Source of the DNA: Labedaea rhizosphaerae
Lineage (GTDB): Bacteria; Actinomycetota; Actinomycetes; Mycobacteriales; Pseudonocardiaceae
Reading direction: 5' to 3'
DNA length: 64,000 nucleotides
Assembly: GCF_004362825.1 (NCBI RefSeq)
Contig: NZ_SNXZ01000001.1
Span: 1-64,000 of the forward strand
Shown here: piece by piece, positions 1 through 9,140 of the stretch
How the letters are laid out: each line of letters begins with the position of its first letter
Position numbering within the stretch: position 1 is the first letter of the stretch
Notes under the pieces: model-generated
Seen by the model: the letters and a program-made list of their open reading frames with translations, nothing else
The model's database searches: none
Told to the model about the DNA's origin: nothing
Made by a program: the position numbers and the translations under genes

Positions 1-249
1 CTCAAAGGAAACCCCTGACAGGGGGTTTCATACATAAGCTCTACTGGCTTAAGTTTATCGGCACACTGTTGAGTTCTCAAACAACACACGCGCAACCGGC
101 TTTACCACTGATTAGTAGTCGTTCCGGGAGGCTTGAATTGCTTCAAGGTCTTGCTTTGTTCTGCTGGGAAGAACCCTACACCCTGTCGATTCCGGTGTTT
201 CACCGGGGGTCAACCTTGGGGATCGAGATCCTCTTGGCAGCGCCGCTCT
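1..249 (-). other. Leader of an rRNA operon (16S gene off the left edge)
   Basis: No gene is seen here. Read on the minus strand, the stretch carries the TTTGAGAACTCAACAGTGTG block typical of actinobacterial rRNA leaders, which belongs to the antitermination/processing region. It includes the 12-bp palindrome TTGAGTTCTCAA at 69-80. A second small palindrome (CTTGAATTGCTTCAAG, 132-147) lies upstream. The mature 16S start is not in the window, so the rRNA gene itself is inferred. A 16S-23S spacer is less likely because two good promoters lie just upstream. Confidence 0.7.
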
Positions 250-278
250 ACGTTACTCGGTCCGGTTCGCGGTGTCAA
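250..278 (-). promoter_or_regulatory. rRNA-type sigma-70 promoter
   Basis: On the minus strand a perfect TTGACA (278-273) is followed after exactly 17 bp by TAACGT (255-250). This is the strongest -35/-10 pair seen in the window and it points into the rRNA leader. Confidence 0.75.
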
Positions 279-400
279 CCGCTGGGGCCCGAGTGAAGCT
301 CGGTCCGTCCAGCTTAACACTGTGCGATTTCCGGTCTTCGTGCCGTCCTCGCCAGGCTCTTGCGTCCTGTTCCGTCCGGCGCTCCGTGCGACGAGGAGAA

Positions 401-429
401 AGTTAGCGGGGTGGCGATCACGAAGTCAA
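401..429 (-). promoter_or_regulatory. Second upstream promoter of the rRNA operon
   Basis: On the minus strand TTGACT (429-424), a 17-bp spacer and CTAACT (406-401) form a second promoter 151 bp upstream of the first. Tandem promoters are usual for rRNA operons. It sits between the stop of the glycosyltransferase/FkbM gene and the leader. Confidence 0.55.
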
Positions 430-438
430 ATCGGCTGG

Positions 439-3400
439 TCAGCGGCCTGTACGCGGTCGCAGCCACAAAGTGGAGAGCTCCCCGGATCGCACGCCGGCGA
501 CCGCGTCGGCGACCTCCACGACCGCAGGCGAACCCACCGGGACGACCTCGTAACCGAGCCGCCCGACCTCGCCCAGAACCGCGTCCGGCGCATCCGGCGT
601 CCCGCCGATCTCGCTGCTCAGCGGCCCCGCGAAGGTGCACAGCACGTGCGGGCGGTCCCGCCGCAGCAACCGCACGAGCCCGCCGAACGCCCGGTCCGCG
701 CGCCCCGGCACATCGACCTTCACGACCGACAGCGGCAGCCCCCGCAGCACCCCGGACGACTCGAGCTCGCGGTCCAGCCGGACCGCCCTCGGACCGGATT
801 CACTCGATGAGGTGGTCGTCACATCTTCCGGAGCGGCCGACACGGTGACCCCGCCACCCAGCGCGGGCGCGGTCGCCAACGGGGTCTCGCTGTCCCACGC
901 GGCCGCACGCACCACCGCCAGCCGGTCCGCCACGGCGGCCGAGACGTTCGCGGACACGTTGTGCCGCACCAGGTTCGCCGCGACCGGGTCCGGTTCGACG
1001 GCCACCACGGCCCCGCTCGTGCCGAGCCGGGAGAGCACCCGCAGGCAGTGGTAGCCCACGTACGCGCCCACGTCGAGGAACACGCCCTCCGGTTCGATCA
1101 GCGAGTCGATGAGCTCGGCGAGCGCGGGTTCCCACACGCCGTTGCTGGACAGCACCGGCAGCATCATCGAGTCCTCGGCGGGCAACCGGATCAGGCCCGC
1201 GTCGCAGAGCACGAGCGCGGTCGGCGTGCCGATCTCGTCGAGCTCACCCTCGAGTTCCGCGGTCCGCTCGTGCGCTCGTACGACGACCCGCCGCAACGCG
1301 TCCGTGGCTTGAAGGGCCTGCGTCGCCGACCGGAGCTGGCCGGCCGTGTGCGCGTCCCGTTCGGCGAACCGCGCGCTCACGCCCTGCTCGACCGCGTCGA
1401 TCCGCGACGTCGTCGCCGCCAGCGACGCCGTCAGCTGGTCCACCCGTTCGGACACCGCCGCCAGTTCGGCGTGCCGGGCGGCCGCTTCGTCGGCGATCGC
1501 CGTGGTCAACGCCGTCAGGTTGCGGTCGTGGGCGACCAGGTCGGCCCGCAACCGCAGCACGGCGTCCTCGCCGGCCTGCACGCGTTCGGACTGGTCGAGC
1601 TCGGTGCGCAACGCCTCGAGATCCACTGTGGACTTCTGGTTGACCGCCAGCTCGGCCGCGGTGCGCTCGACGCCGTCGAGCATCGTGTGCAACACCGTGC
1701 GCAGGTGCGCGTCGTAGTGGTTGAGCACGCGCAACACGGCCTTGCGCAGCGCGGGAGCCATCGGGATCTTGTGCCCGACAGCTACGTCGGGCTCCCGCAG
1801 CAACGCGTGCCGGGCCGCCCGCAGCGGCTGCAACGGGTCGCGCTCGGGCTCCGGTTCATCGGCGGCGTGCCGTTTGCGCCACGCGCGGTAGGCGCGCTCG
1901 ACCCGCCCACGCAACACCTCACCCGCGGCGACCGGGCTGAACGCGGCCAGCACCCGGTCCCGCACCGCCCCGCCGAGCTTCGCCGCCGCGCCGTGGTCGC
2001 CGACCAGCTCACGCAGCACGTCGGGCAGTTCGCCCTCCCGCGCGACCACGGCGCTGTCGCTGCCGAGCAGGCCGGCGGCGACACCGTCGGCCCGCACGAT
2101 CACTGGCACGCCGCGCACGGCCGCCGCCGCGAGGTCGAGCAGCACCGCGCCGCTACCTGGGCTTTCGTCCCGTTGCCAACACACCAGCCAGTCGGCGGCG
2201 AGCACGGCGTCGGTGTCGGGTGGGCCGTCGACCAGGCGCACGCGCGGGTCGTCGGCGGCGGCGAGCCGGGTGCGTTCGGCGGAATCGGGGTCGGGCGCGG
2301 GGGTCGCGTGCACGACCAGGCGCGCGTCGGTCCGGTCGGCGAAGGCCTCGCCGAACGCCTGCACGAGGGTGACCGCCCCGCCGTCGGCGCCGGCCGCGTG
2401 GTCGAGCAACGCGACGAAGACGGTTTCGTCGCCGAGCCCGAGGCGCTCACGCGCGCCGAGCCGGTCGCGGTCGTCGCGCTCCCCCGGGTCGTCGAGCGGG
2501 AACGGCAGCTGAGCCGGGGTCCACACCTCGTCGGCGCGGCTGCCCGGCTCCGGCTCGGTGCGCACCGCGACCAGGTAGCGGTCCACGCCCGCGAGCAGTT
2601 CGTCCACGCACAACACGACCGGGTAGATGGGCTGGTCGGCGTGCGGCAGCCCGGACGCGGCCACGGCCAGGCGCATCGACTCGGCGACCGGGCCCGACCC
2701 GAGCACCGCCACGCCCAGGTGGTCGTGCAGCTCGGTCGGTTCCTCGTACCGCACCGCAGCCAGCGGCAGCCGTCCGTCGGCGACGCCCTCGGTCGCGCAC
2801 CAGCGGCGGTAGGCGGCGCGGTCGGCGCCGTTGAAGTCGGGGAACCGGCGGCGCAGCTCGGGGTCGTCGGCCCACAAGGCGTCTTGCCAACGCGCGCACA
2901 ACCAGCGTTCGACGTCGGGCACCGGGCCCTCGGCGCGCAACTGGGCGCGCAGCGACGGCAGCACGACCGTGCCGTCCTCGCTCACCCCGAAGCGCCGGCC
3001 GTGACGCGGCGGCGACACGGGTGCGGTCAGTTCGTCGCGGTAGGTCTCGCACAACCCGTTGAGCAGCCGGTGCTCGGAGAGCAGCACCCGCGGCCGGTGC
3101 AGGTCACCGGTGTAGAGCCACGGCCGGGCCGGGTCGAAGCCGTCGAAGTGCACGGTGCGCAACGGCACGCCGCACGCGGACAACGCCCCGGCCGAGCCGG
3201 CCAGCGGGCGTTGCGCGGCATTCCAGTAGGACAGACCGATGCCGGGGTCGCGCAGCACGCGGTGCTCGACCATGGCCGGCGCGCCGTCGAGGAACGCACC
3301 CGCCTGGTCGGGGTCGCGCAGGGCGGCGTCGGCCCATTCCCGCAGGAACGGCTCGGCGCCCTCGGTCACCGCGAGGACCCCCGGTTCGTAGACGCCGGCC

Positions 3401-3840
3401 GCGTGCAGCTGGGCCGAGGTCGGCTGCCGCTCGTCGTCGGGCAGCGGGCGCAGGGTGCGGGGCACCACGACCAGGGAGGCCTCGTCGAGCGCGCGCGCGA
3501 ACGGTTCGGTGAGGTCGCCGAGCACCATGCCGGACGCGCCGAGGTGCAGCACTGGTTTGCCGGTCGCCGACAGCAAAGCCAGCAACAGCCGGGGCAAGAA
3601 CACCGAACACGCCTGGTCAGCGGTGATCGACGGGGCCAGCCGCGCCAGTTCGGCGTCGCCGATCCCGATCCGGCCGGGCGTCAGCACGTCCGGCGGCAAC
3701 CCGGCGGGGTCGGCATCCACCAGCAAGGTCAGGAACCGGACCCCGGGATGGGCCGCCGCGAACGACTTGGCGAGCACCCTCGTCGCCGGGTATCGAGCGC
3801 AGGTGGCGACCGTGCACACCGTGAAAGACAACTCAGGCAC
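439..3840 (-). CDS. Large glycosyltransferase-coiled coil-FkbM methyltransferase fusion
   Basis: An 1133-residue protein with at least three parts. Residues 1 to about 340 resemble the GT-A/GT8-like open reading frames that start with VCTVATC...ARVLAKSF. Residues about 455-650 look like a GT-B (GT4-type) Rossmann half (LGLGDETVFVALLDHA). After a charged linker, residues about 700-870 are rich in heptad-like Leu/Ala/Glu and probably form a coiled coil. The C-terminal quarter is an FkbM-type SAM methyltransferase: motif I VFLDVGAYVGYH with Asp near 923, followed by AVEPDP. The likely role is building or capping a surface polysaccharide or glycolipid; the substrate is unknown. The GTG start at 3840 has no Shine-Dalgarno but has TAGGTT 6 nt upstream, so the mRNA may be leaderless. 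The next gene on this strand is the rRNA operon. Confidence 0.75.
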   Translation of the reverse strand: MPELSFTVCTVATCARYPATRVLAKSFAAAHPGVRFLTLLVDADPAGLPPDVLTPGRIGIGDAELARLAPSITADQACSVFLPRLLLALLSATGKPVLHLGASGMVLGDLTEPFARALDEASLVVVPRTLRPLPDDERQPTSAQLHAAGVYEPGVLAVTEGAEPFLREWADAALRDPDQAGAFLDGAPAMVEHRVLRDPGIGLSYWNAAQRPLAGSAGALSACGVPLRTVHFDGFDPARPWLYTGDLHRPRVLLSEHRLLNGLCETYRDELTAPVSPPRHGRRFGVSEDGTVVLPSLRAQLRAEGPVPDVERWLCARWQDALWADDPELRRRFPDFNGADRAAYRRWCATEGVADGRLPLAAVRYEEPTELHDHLGVAVLGSGPVAESMRLAVAASGLPHADQPIYPVVLCVDELLAGVDRYLVAVRTEPEPGSRADEVWTPAQLPFPLDDPGERDDRDRLGARERLGLGDETVFVALLDHAAGADGGAVTLVQAFGEAFADRTDARLVVHATPAPDPDSAERTRLAAADDPRVRLVDGPPDTDAVLAADWLVCWQRDESPGSGAVLLDLAAAAVRGVPVIVRADGVAAGLLGSDSAVVAREGELPDVLRELVGDHGAAAKLGGAVRDRVLAAFSPVAAGEVLRGRVERAYRAWRKRHAADEPEPERDPLQPLRAARHALLREPDVAVGHKIPMAPALRKAVLRVLNHYDAHLRTVLHTMLDGVERTAAELAVNQKSTVDLEALRTELDQSERVQAGEDAVLRLRADLVAHDRNLTALTTAIADEAAARHAELAAVSERVDQLTASLAATTSRIDAVEQGVSARFAERDAHTAGQLRSATQALQATDALRRVVVRAHERTAELEGELDEIGTPTALVLCDAGLIRLPAEDSMMLPVLSSNGVWEPALAELIDSLIEPEGVFLDVGAYVGYHCLRVLSRLGTSGAVVAVEPDPVAANLVRHNVSANVSAAVADRLAVVRAAAWDSETPLATAPALGGGVTVSAAPEDVTTTSSSESGPRAVRLDRELESSGVLRGLPLSVVKVDVPGRADRAFGGLVRLLRRDRPHVLCTFAGPLSSEIGGTPDAPDAVLGEVGRLGYEVVPVGSPAVVEVADAVAGVRSGELSTLWLRPRTGR

Positions 3841-3846
3841 GGGCAG

Positions 3847-3852
3847 AACCTA
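3847..3852 (-). promoter_or_regulatory. -10 element for a leaderless start (glycosyltransferase/FkbM gene)
   Basis: TAGGTT on the minus strand ends 6 nt before the GTG start at 3840, and no ribosome binding site is present. No convincing -35 was seen. Confidence 0.45.
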
Positions 3853-3875
3853 ACGGCTCGACCGGCCCGCTGTGG

Positions 3876-5192
3876 TCACCCACACGAGTTCCAAACCCCT
3901 ATGACGCCCCTCGCCTGCTCGAATGCCCCCGCAATCGACAGCAATGTCGCGTCGGTGCGCGGCCGGCCGAAGAACGTCACCCCCACTGGGAGCGCTCCCG
4001 AGCGGCCGGCGGGCACCGTGACGGCGGGGTAACCCGCGACGGCGGCGGGCGCGGCGGACTCGATGGCCAGTTCCGGCGCCGGGTGCGTGCCGAGCGGATC
4101 GGCCGGGTTCTCGGTCGGCGCGAGGATGGCGTCGAGCTTCGCGGCGGTCATGGGCTCGTCGATGCTGCGCCGGGCCAGTCCGGTCGCGGTTCGCCTGCGC
4201 CGCAGGTACTCCGGGTCGTCCGGTGGTGGCGCGTCGAGGGCCTTCTCGAACAGGTCCTGGCCGAACACGCTCAGCTCCACCGGATCCGCGCGGTTGAACG
4301 CGATCAGGTCGGCGAGGGTGTCCGGTGCGTCCGGGCGGGTGGCGAGGTAGCGGGGCAGCTGGTCGGCGAACTCGGTGAGCATGGCGGCGAACGCGTTGTC
4401 CAGGATCTCGTCCTGGTAGTTCAGGCCGAGCTCGACGACGGTCGCGCCGGCGTCGCTCAGCAACCGCACGGCGTTCTCCACCGCGGCGTCCAGCCCGGCG
4501 TCCACTCCAGACAGTCGCCAGACGCCGATCCGCTTGCCGGGCAGGATGTCGAGATCCAGCGACATCGACTGTCCACTGAGGACTTCCAACGCACGGGCCG
4601 CGTCGGCGACGGTGCGGGTGATGGGACCGACGCAGTCCTGCTCCGACGTGATGGGCACGACGCCGGTGGTGTCGACCAGGCCCAACGTGGGTTTGACCCC
4701 GACCACCCCGCACACCGCCGCCGGGCTGACGATCGAGCCGATCGTCTCGGTGCCCAGCGCGAGCGGCACCAGGCCGGCGGCGACCGCGGCCGCCGAGCCC
4801 GACGACGAACCGGACGGCGAATGGCCGTGCGCGAGGGGGTTGAGCGTCTGGCCGCCCGTCGCCGACCAGCCGTCGACGGACTCGGAGGACCGGAAGTTGG
4901 CCCACTCCGACAGGTTCGCCTTGCCGACGACGACGGCACCGGCCGCCCGCAGCCGGCGCACCACAGGCGCATCCGCGGGTGCGCACCCGGGCAGCGCGCG
5001 CGACCCGGCCGTCGTCGGCAGGTCCGCGGTGTCGATGTTGTCCTTCACCAGCACCGGAACGCCGTGCAGCGGACCGGCTTGCGGCGCCGGCAGCTCGGCG
5101 GCGAGCGTGATCACCGTGTGCAGCACGCGATCCAGCTCGGCGATGCGCTCGAGGCTCTGGTCGATCCGTTCGATCCCGTCGTGGGGCGCCAC
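3876..5192 (-). CDS. Amidase signature family hydrolase
   Basis: A 438-residue cytoplasmic amidase. The Ser-Ser-Lys triad context is visible: Lys at about 50 in VLVKDNIDT, then the glycine/serine-rich signature GSSSGSAAA near residue 130 and GTETIGSIVSPA with the acylated serine. It hydrolyses an amide or ester; the substrate cannot be told from sequence, and nothing nearby suggests a GatBC partner. The reading frame stays open upstream, but the GTG at 5192 is chosen because GAGGAG lies 7 nt upstream and the first residues (MAPHDGIERIDQ) begin the family's helix. Its start lies 11 bp beyond the stop of the upstream membrane-protein gene, so the two are probably cotranscribed with glnA2. Confidence 0.9.
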   Translation of the reverse strand: MAPHDGIERIDQSLERIAELDRVLHTVITLAAELPAPQAGPLHGVPVLVKDNIDTADLPTTAGSRALPGCAPADAPVVRRLRAAGAVVVGKANLSEWANFRSSESVDGWSATGGQTLNPLAHGHSPSGSSSGSAAAVAAGLVPLALGTETIGSIVSPAAVCGVVGVKPTLGLVDTTGVVPITSEQDCVGPITRTVADAARALEVLSGQSMSLDLDILPGKRIGVWRLSGVDAGLDAAVENAVRLLSDAGATVVELGLNYQDEILDNAFAAMLTEFADQLPRYLATRPDAPDTLADLIAFNRADPVELSVFGQDLFEKALDAPPPDDPEYLRRRRTATGLARRSIDEPMTAAKLDAILAPTENPADPLGTHPAPELAIESAAPAAVAGYPAVTVPAGRSGALPVGVTFFGRPRTDATLLSIAGAFEQARGVIGVWNSCG

Positions 5193-5203
5193 GGCAGTGC
5201 TCC

Positions 5204-5852
5204 TCACGTCGGGTCGGGCACCGGGTCCAGGTTGTCGACCACGGACTGGCCGCAGACCCGAGGCGCGCCGCCTTCGGGTCTGATCGCGAAGACCCACTGC
5301 ACCCAGTTGTCGCCGTCCTGCACGCGGATGCCCACGCTCGCCTTCTCCAGCGGCTCGCCGTCCGTGCCGCCGAGCGCGCTCGAACCGCCGAGTTCGAAGG
5401 TGTCGACCTTGTCCACGGTGACGCCGGTGGGGCTGTGCAAGCCCAGCGGGGCGAGCTTGACCTGGTCGCGGAAGCTCGCGCACGCCAGGCGCCGGGCCGA
5501 GTCGAGGTCGTTGTTCTGCACGGCCGAGACGTAGTCGTAGCCGACCTGTTCGTACGGGCTCTTGGGCCGGACCGGCTGTCGGTTGGGCACTGCCGTGGGC
5601 CGCGCCGCCCGCGCGCTGCCACCGGTTCCGCCGGTTCCACCGGTGGCGTCGGGTCCCGCTGAGTCGTGATCACCGCCATTGCTCACCAGCACCACGACCA
5701 GCGCCACCACGGCGACCGCCAGCGCGACGGCGAGGCCCACGATCCACGCGGTCCTGCCCCCCGGCCCGCTGTGGCGGCGGTGGTGGTGGTGGCGGCGCGC
5801 CTTGCCAGCCGGCTGGGCCGGACGGGTAGGGCGCATACGGTTGCTGGCTCAT
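5204..5852 (-). CDS. Single-pass membrane protein with an apparent frameshift
   Basis: The N-terminus reads MSQQPYAPYPSGPAGWQG plus a run of prolines from an ATG at 5852 that has an AAGGGA ribosome binding site. This frame does not lead into the rest of the protein. The TM helix (TAWIVGLAVALAVAVVALVV) and the extracytoplasmic part (VGYDYVSAVQNNDLDSARRLACASF, about 130 residues) lie in the next frame, open from 5836 to 5204. Removing one base from the six-base G run at 5757-5762 joins them as QRAGGRTAWIVGL. The layout (proline-rich cytoplasmic head, one TM, small DUF4878/Rv0361-like outer domain) is common in actinobacteria. An alternative start at ATG 5836 avoids the shift but has no ribosome binding site. 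The gene lies 8 bp downstream of glnA2. Confidence 0.7.
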
Positions 5853-5860
5853 CGCTTCCC

Positions 5861-7204
5861 TTACAGCACGGGCAACAACGTGCGCAGCTCGAACGGCGTG
5901 ACCTCGCTGCGGTAGCCGTCCCACTCGACCCGCTTGTTGCGCAGGAAGAAATCGTAGACGTGCTCGCCGAGCGCCTCCGCGAGCAGTTCCGAGTTCTCCA
6001 GCTCGGCCAGCGCCTCGCCGAGGTTCTGCGGCAGGTTGTCGTAGCCGGCGGCGCGGCGCTCGCGGTCGGTCAGCGACCACACGTCGTCCTCGGCCGGCGG
6101 CGGCAGCTCATAGCCTTCCGCGATGCCCTTGAGCCCGGCGGCCAGCACGACCGCGTAGGCCAGGTACGGGTTGCACGCCGAGTCGAGGCTGCGCAGCTCC
6201 ACCCGCCGCGACGACGCCTTGCCCGGTGAGTACATCGGCACCCGCACCAGCGCGGACCGGTTCGCGTGCCCCCAGCACACCGCCGTCGGGGCCTCGCCGC
6301 CGACGATCAGCCGCTTGTAGGAGTTGACCCACTGGTTGGTCACCGCGGAGATCTCACGGGCGTGCTTGAGCAGCCCGGCAACGAACGCCTTGCCGGTGCC
6401 GGAGAGTTCGTACGGGTCCTCGCTGTCGTAGAAGGCATTGCGGTCGCCCTCGAACAGGCTGAAGTGCGTGTGCATGCCGGAACCGGGCTGGCCGGAGAAC
6501 GGCTTGGGCATGAAGGAGGCCCGCACGCCCTGGGTGAGCGCGACCTCCTTGATCACGTACCGGAACGTCATCACGTTGTCGGCCATGGTGAGCGCGTCGG
6601 CGTACCGCAGGTCGATCTCCTGCTGGCCGGGCGCGCCCTCGTGGTGGCTGAACTCCACGGAGATGCCCATCGCCTCGAGCGTCTCGATGGCGTGGCGGCG
6701 GAAGTGCGTCGCCGTGGCGTGGCTCGCCTGGTCGAAGTAGCCGCCGTTGTCCGCGGCCGTGGGCGGGGTCCCGTCCTGCGGCACGTCGCTGAGCAGGAAG
6801 AACTCGATCTCCGGGTGGACGTAGCAGGTGAAGCCCGCCTCGCTGGCCTTCGACAGCGTGCGGCGCAGCACGTGCCGCGGGTCCGCCCACGACGGGGCAC
6901 CGTCGGGCATGGCGATGTCGCAGAACATGCGGGCCGAATACGGCTCGCCCTCAGGCGTCTCCCACGGCAGCACCTGGAACGTCGCCGGGTCGGGCTTGGC
7001 GACCATGTCCGACTCGTAGACCCGGGAGAAGCCCTCGATCGCCGAACCGTCGAAGCCGATGCCCTCGCTGAACGCGCCCTCGAGCTCGGCGGGCGCGACC
7101 GCGACGGACTTCAGGAAGCCCAGCACGTCGGTGAACCACAGCCGGACGAACCGGATGTCGCGCTCCTCGAGCGTGCGCAGGACGAACTCTTGCTGGCGAT
7201 CCAT
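5861..7204 (-). CDS. glnA2: Type I glutamine synthetase GlnA2
   Basis: A 447-residue GS. The N-terminus (MDRQQEFVLRTLEERDIRFV) is nearly the same as M. tuberculosis GlnA2 (Rv2222c, recalled). Metal and ATP site motifs are visible: the EIEFFL glutamate loop, GMHTHFSL and NRSALVRVP. The NLYDLPPE adenylylation loop of the main GlnA1 is replaced by AGYDNLPQNL, so control by GlnE-type adenylylation is not expected. The family makes glutamine or, in some actinobacteria, gamma-glutamyl-polyamines; which applies here is unknown. The frame stays open 63 codons upstream, but the ATG at 7204 matches family length. TACAGT sits 7 nt before it, suggesting a leaderless mRNA. Confidence 0.93.
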   Translation of the reverse strand: MDRQQEFVLRTLEERDIRFVRLWFTDVLGFLKSVAVAPAELEGAFSEGIGFDGSAIEGFSRVYESDMVAKPDPATFQVLPWETPEGEPYSARMFCDIAMPDGAPSWADPRHVLRRTLSKASEAGFTCYVHPEIEFFLLSDVPQDGTPPTAADNGGYFDQASHATATHFRRHAIETLEAMGISVEFSHHEGAPGQQEIDLRYADALTMADNVMTFRYVIKEVALTQGVRASFMPKPFSGQPGSGMHTHFSLFEGDRNAFYDSEDPYELSGTGKAFVAGLLKHAREISAVTNQWVNSYKRLIVGGEAPTAVCWGHANRSALVRVPMYSPGKASSRRVELRSLDSACNPYLAYAVVLAAGLKGIAEGYELPPPAEDDVWSLTDRERRAAGYDNLPQNLGEALAELENSELLAEALGEHVYDFFLRNKRVEWDGYRSEVTPFELRTLLPVL

Positions 7205-7211
7205 GGGCGTG

Positions 7212-7217
7212 ACTGTA
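7212..7217 (-). promoter_or_regulatory. -10 element for leaderless glnA2
   Basis: TACAGT on the minus strand ends 7 nt before the ATG at 7204, and no Shine-Dalgarno lies between them. The -35 region is not clear. Confidence 0.4.
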
Positions 7218-7410
7218 ATGGCGAATCGGCGTGTGATCAGGATCTGGTGCGGGCCGGACACATGGACGTAACACGAGCCGCCACCGGCCACCGCGCCCGG
7301 CTTCGCGTCGCTGTCGCGACCGGCTCGAATCCGAGGACCTCGAAGAGCGGCCGGGCATCTACCCCTACCCGGTGACCAGGACGTAACGATCACCCGTCGC
7401 GCACGACAAG

Positions 7411-7824
7411 GTGGTCGTGAATTCCTTGCCAGGCCGGGGCCGGACCATCGCGACCGCCTCCGTGGTGGTCGCGACCGCCCTGTGCGTCCTCATCTCCGTC
7501 GTCAGGGCCAACGGGGAATTGCTCGGTGGCGGGATCATCGTCCTGCTCGTGCTCTGGTTCGCGTACGACATCTGGTTGCGCCGGTACGGCGGCCATTCCA
7601 CCGCACGGCAGTGGCCGAACTCGGTCATCTCGTTCGGCGCCGCCTTCGGGGTGACGTCGACCGCCTACTTCGGCACCGACCTGGCCATCGACATCCGTGG
7701 CGCGAACGTCAACACCACCATCGACGGCGTGGCCACGATGATCAGCGTGGTGATCCTCGCCCTCGCGGCCGGTGTGGAGCTCTACCGCAGGGAGCGTGAC
7801 CGCACCCGCGCGGTCACGGGTTAG
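7411..7824 (+). CDS. Small four-helix membrane protein of unknown function
   Basis: A 137-residue protein with four predicted TM helices (about 12-30, 37-56, 69-88 and 100-124) and charged ends. No family was recognised. Codon use matches its neighbours. The start is GTG at 7411 or, more likely for translation, GTG at 7417, which has AAGG 5 nt upstream. The 3' end overlaps the convergent MFS gene by 11 bp. Confidence 0.65.
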   Translation: MVVNSLPGRGRTIATASVVVATALCVLISVVRANGELLGGGIIVLLVLWFAYDIWLRRYGGHSTARQWPNSVISFGAAFGVTSTAYFGTDLAIDIRGANVNTTIDGVATMISVVILALAAGVELYRRERDRTRAVTG

Positions 7825-9115
7825 CCAGTGCGCGGGCTCGGGTGGTGCGGATGCTGATCGAGGCCACGGCCGCGATCCCGCACAGCCCGCCCGCCAGCAC
7901 CCAGGCCAGGTCGTAGTTGCCCTGCGCGTCCCGCAACGCCCCGGCCGCCGTCGCCGCGATGGCCGCGCCGAGCTGGTGCGAGGCGAACACCCATCCGAAC
8001 ACGATGGGCGAGTCTGCGCCGAAGCGGTCCCGGCAGATGGCGACGGTCGGCGGCACGGTGGCGATCCAGTCCAGGCCGTAGAACAGGATGAACGCCCACA
8101 TCGGCGGCTCGGTGGTCGGCGCGAGCAGGCTCGGCAGGAGCAGCAGCGCCACGCCACGCAGCGTGTAGTAGGTCAGCAGCAGGTAGCGCGGGTCGATCCG
8201 GTCGGTCAGGTACCCGGAGAAGATCGTGCCCGCCACGTCGAACACGCCGATCAACGCCAGCAGCGACGCCGCGACCGTCGTCGGCATGCCGTGGTCGTGG
8301 GCCGCGGGCACGAAGTGGGTGCCGACCAGACCGACCGTGGTGGCACCGCAGATCGCGAACCCGCCGGCCAGCAGCCAGAACGTCGGCGTTCGCGCGGCTT
8401 CCCGCAGGATCCGCACGGCGCGCGCGGCGCTGCTGCCCACCTGCGCGGTGCGCTTGACCTCGTCGGTGCCCGGCCCGGCGCCGTAAGCCGTGGTGCCGAC
8501 GTCCGACGGGAAGTCCCGCATGGCCAGCAGGACCAGCGGAATCACGGCGACCGCGGCACACGCGACCACGACGGCGGGCACGCGCCAGCCGTGGTTCGTG
8601 GCGAGCGCGGCGACCAACGGCAGGAAGATCAGCTGACCGGTGGCGCCCGCGGCGGTCAGCACGCCGCTGACCAGGCCGCGGCGCGCGACGAACCAGCGCC
8701 CGGTGATGGTGGCGACGAACGCCATCGACATCGAACCGGTGCCGACGCCGACCAGCAGGCCCCAGCACAGCAGCAGCTGCCACGGCGCGGTCATGAACAC
8801 CGTCAGCCCGCTGCCCGCGGCGATCAGCACCAGCGCGCCCGCCACGACCCGGCGGATGCCGAGGCGGTCCATCAACGCGGCCGCGAACGGCGAGATCAGC
8901 CCGAACAGCACCAGGTTGATCGACACGGCGGACGAGATCGTCGCGTGCGACCAGCCGAACTCGGCGTGCAGCGGGTCGATGAGCACGCTCGGCACCGAGC
9001 GGAAACCGGCGGCGCCGATCAGGGTCACGAAGCCGACGGCGGCGACGATCCAGGCCCGGTGCAGGCGCAGCCGGGGACGAACGCGATCTTCGAGCTGGGT
9101 CACGCGGGACAGCAT
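7814..9115 (-). CDS. MFS transporter, monocarboxylate/OFA-like
   Basis: A 433-residue, 12-TM permease with the MFS layout: an N-terminal six-helix half ending near RDFPSD, a central cytoplasmic loop (about 205-235) and a C-terminal half. MDRLGIRRV and TDRIDPRY mark the 2-3 and 8-9 loops. The RxxxPSVLIDPLHAEFGWS opening resembles oxalate/formate antiporter and monocarboxylate-type MFS members. The substrate is unknown. It is divergent from a GlxA-type regulator and shares with it a 35-bp palindromic site, with a TTGACA hexamer (minus strand, 9155-9150) inside the palindrome's spacer. Control by that regulator is likely. Confidence 0.85.
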   Translation of the reverse strand: MLSRVTQLEDRVRPRLRLHRAWIVAAVGFVTLIGAAGFRSVPSVLIDPLHAEFGWSHATISSAVSINLVLFGLISPFAAALMDRLGIRRVVAGALVLIAAGSGLTVFMTAPWQLLLCWGLLVGVGTGSMSMAFVATITGRWFVARRGLVSGVLTAAGATGQLIFLPLVAALATNHGWRVPAVVVACAAVAVIPLVLLAMRDFPSDVGTTAYGAGPGTDEVKRTAQVGSSAARAVRILREAARTPTFWLLAGGFAICGATTVGLVGTHFVPAAHDHGMPTTVAASLLALIGVFDVAGTIFSGYLTDRIDPRYLLLTYYTLRGVALLLLPSLLAPTTEPPMWAFILFYGLDWIATVPPTVAICRDRFGADSPIVFGWVFASHQLGAAIAATAAGALRDAQGNYDLAWVLAGGLCGIAAVASISIRTTRARALANP

Positions 9116-9140
9116 CCTAAATCGGCGAACGGCGAACCAG

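Noticed and set aside
961-4032. A 1023-codon plus-strand open frame opposite the glycosyltransferase/FkbM gene
   Set aside because: Arg/Gly/His-rich composition with no family motif; it mirrors the third-position GC of the real gene on the other strand.
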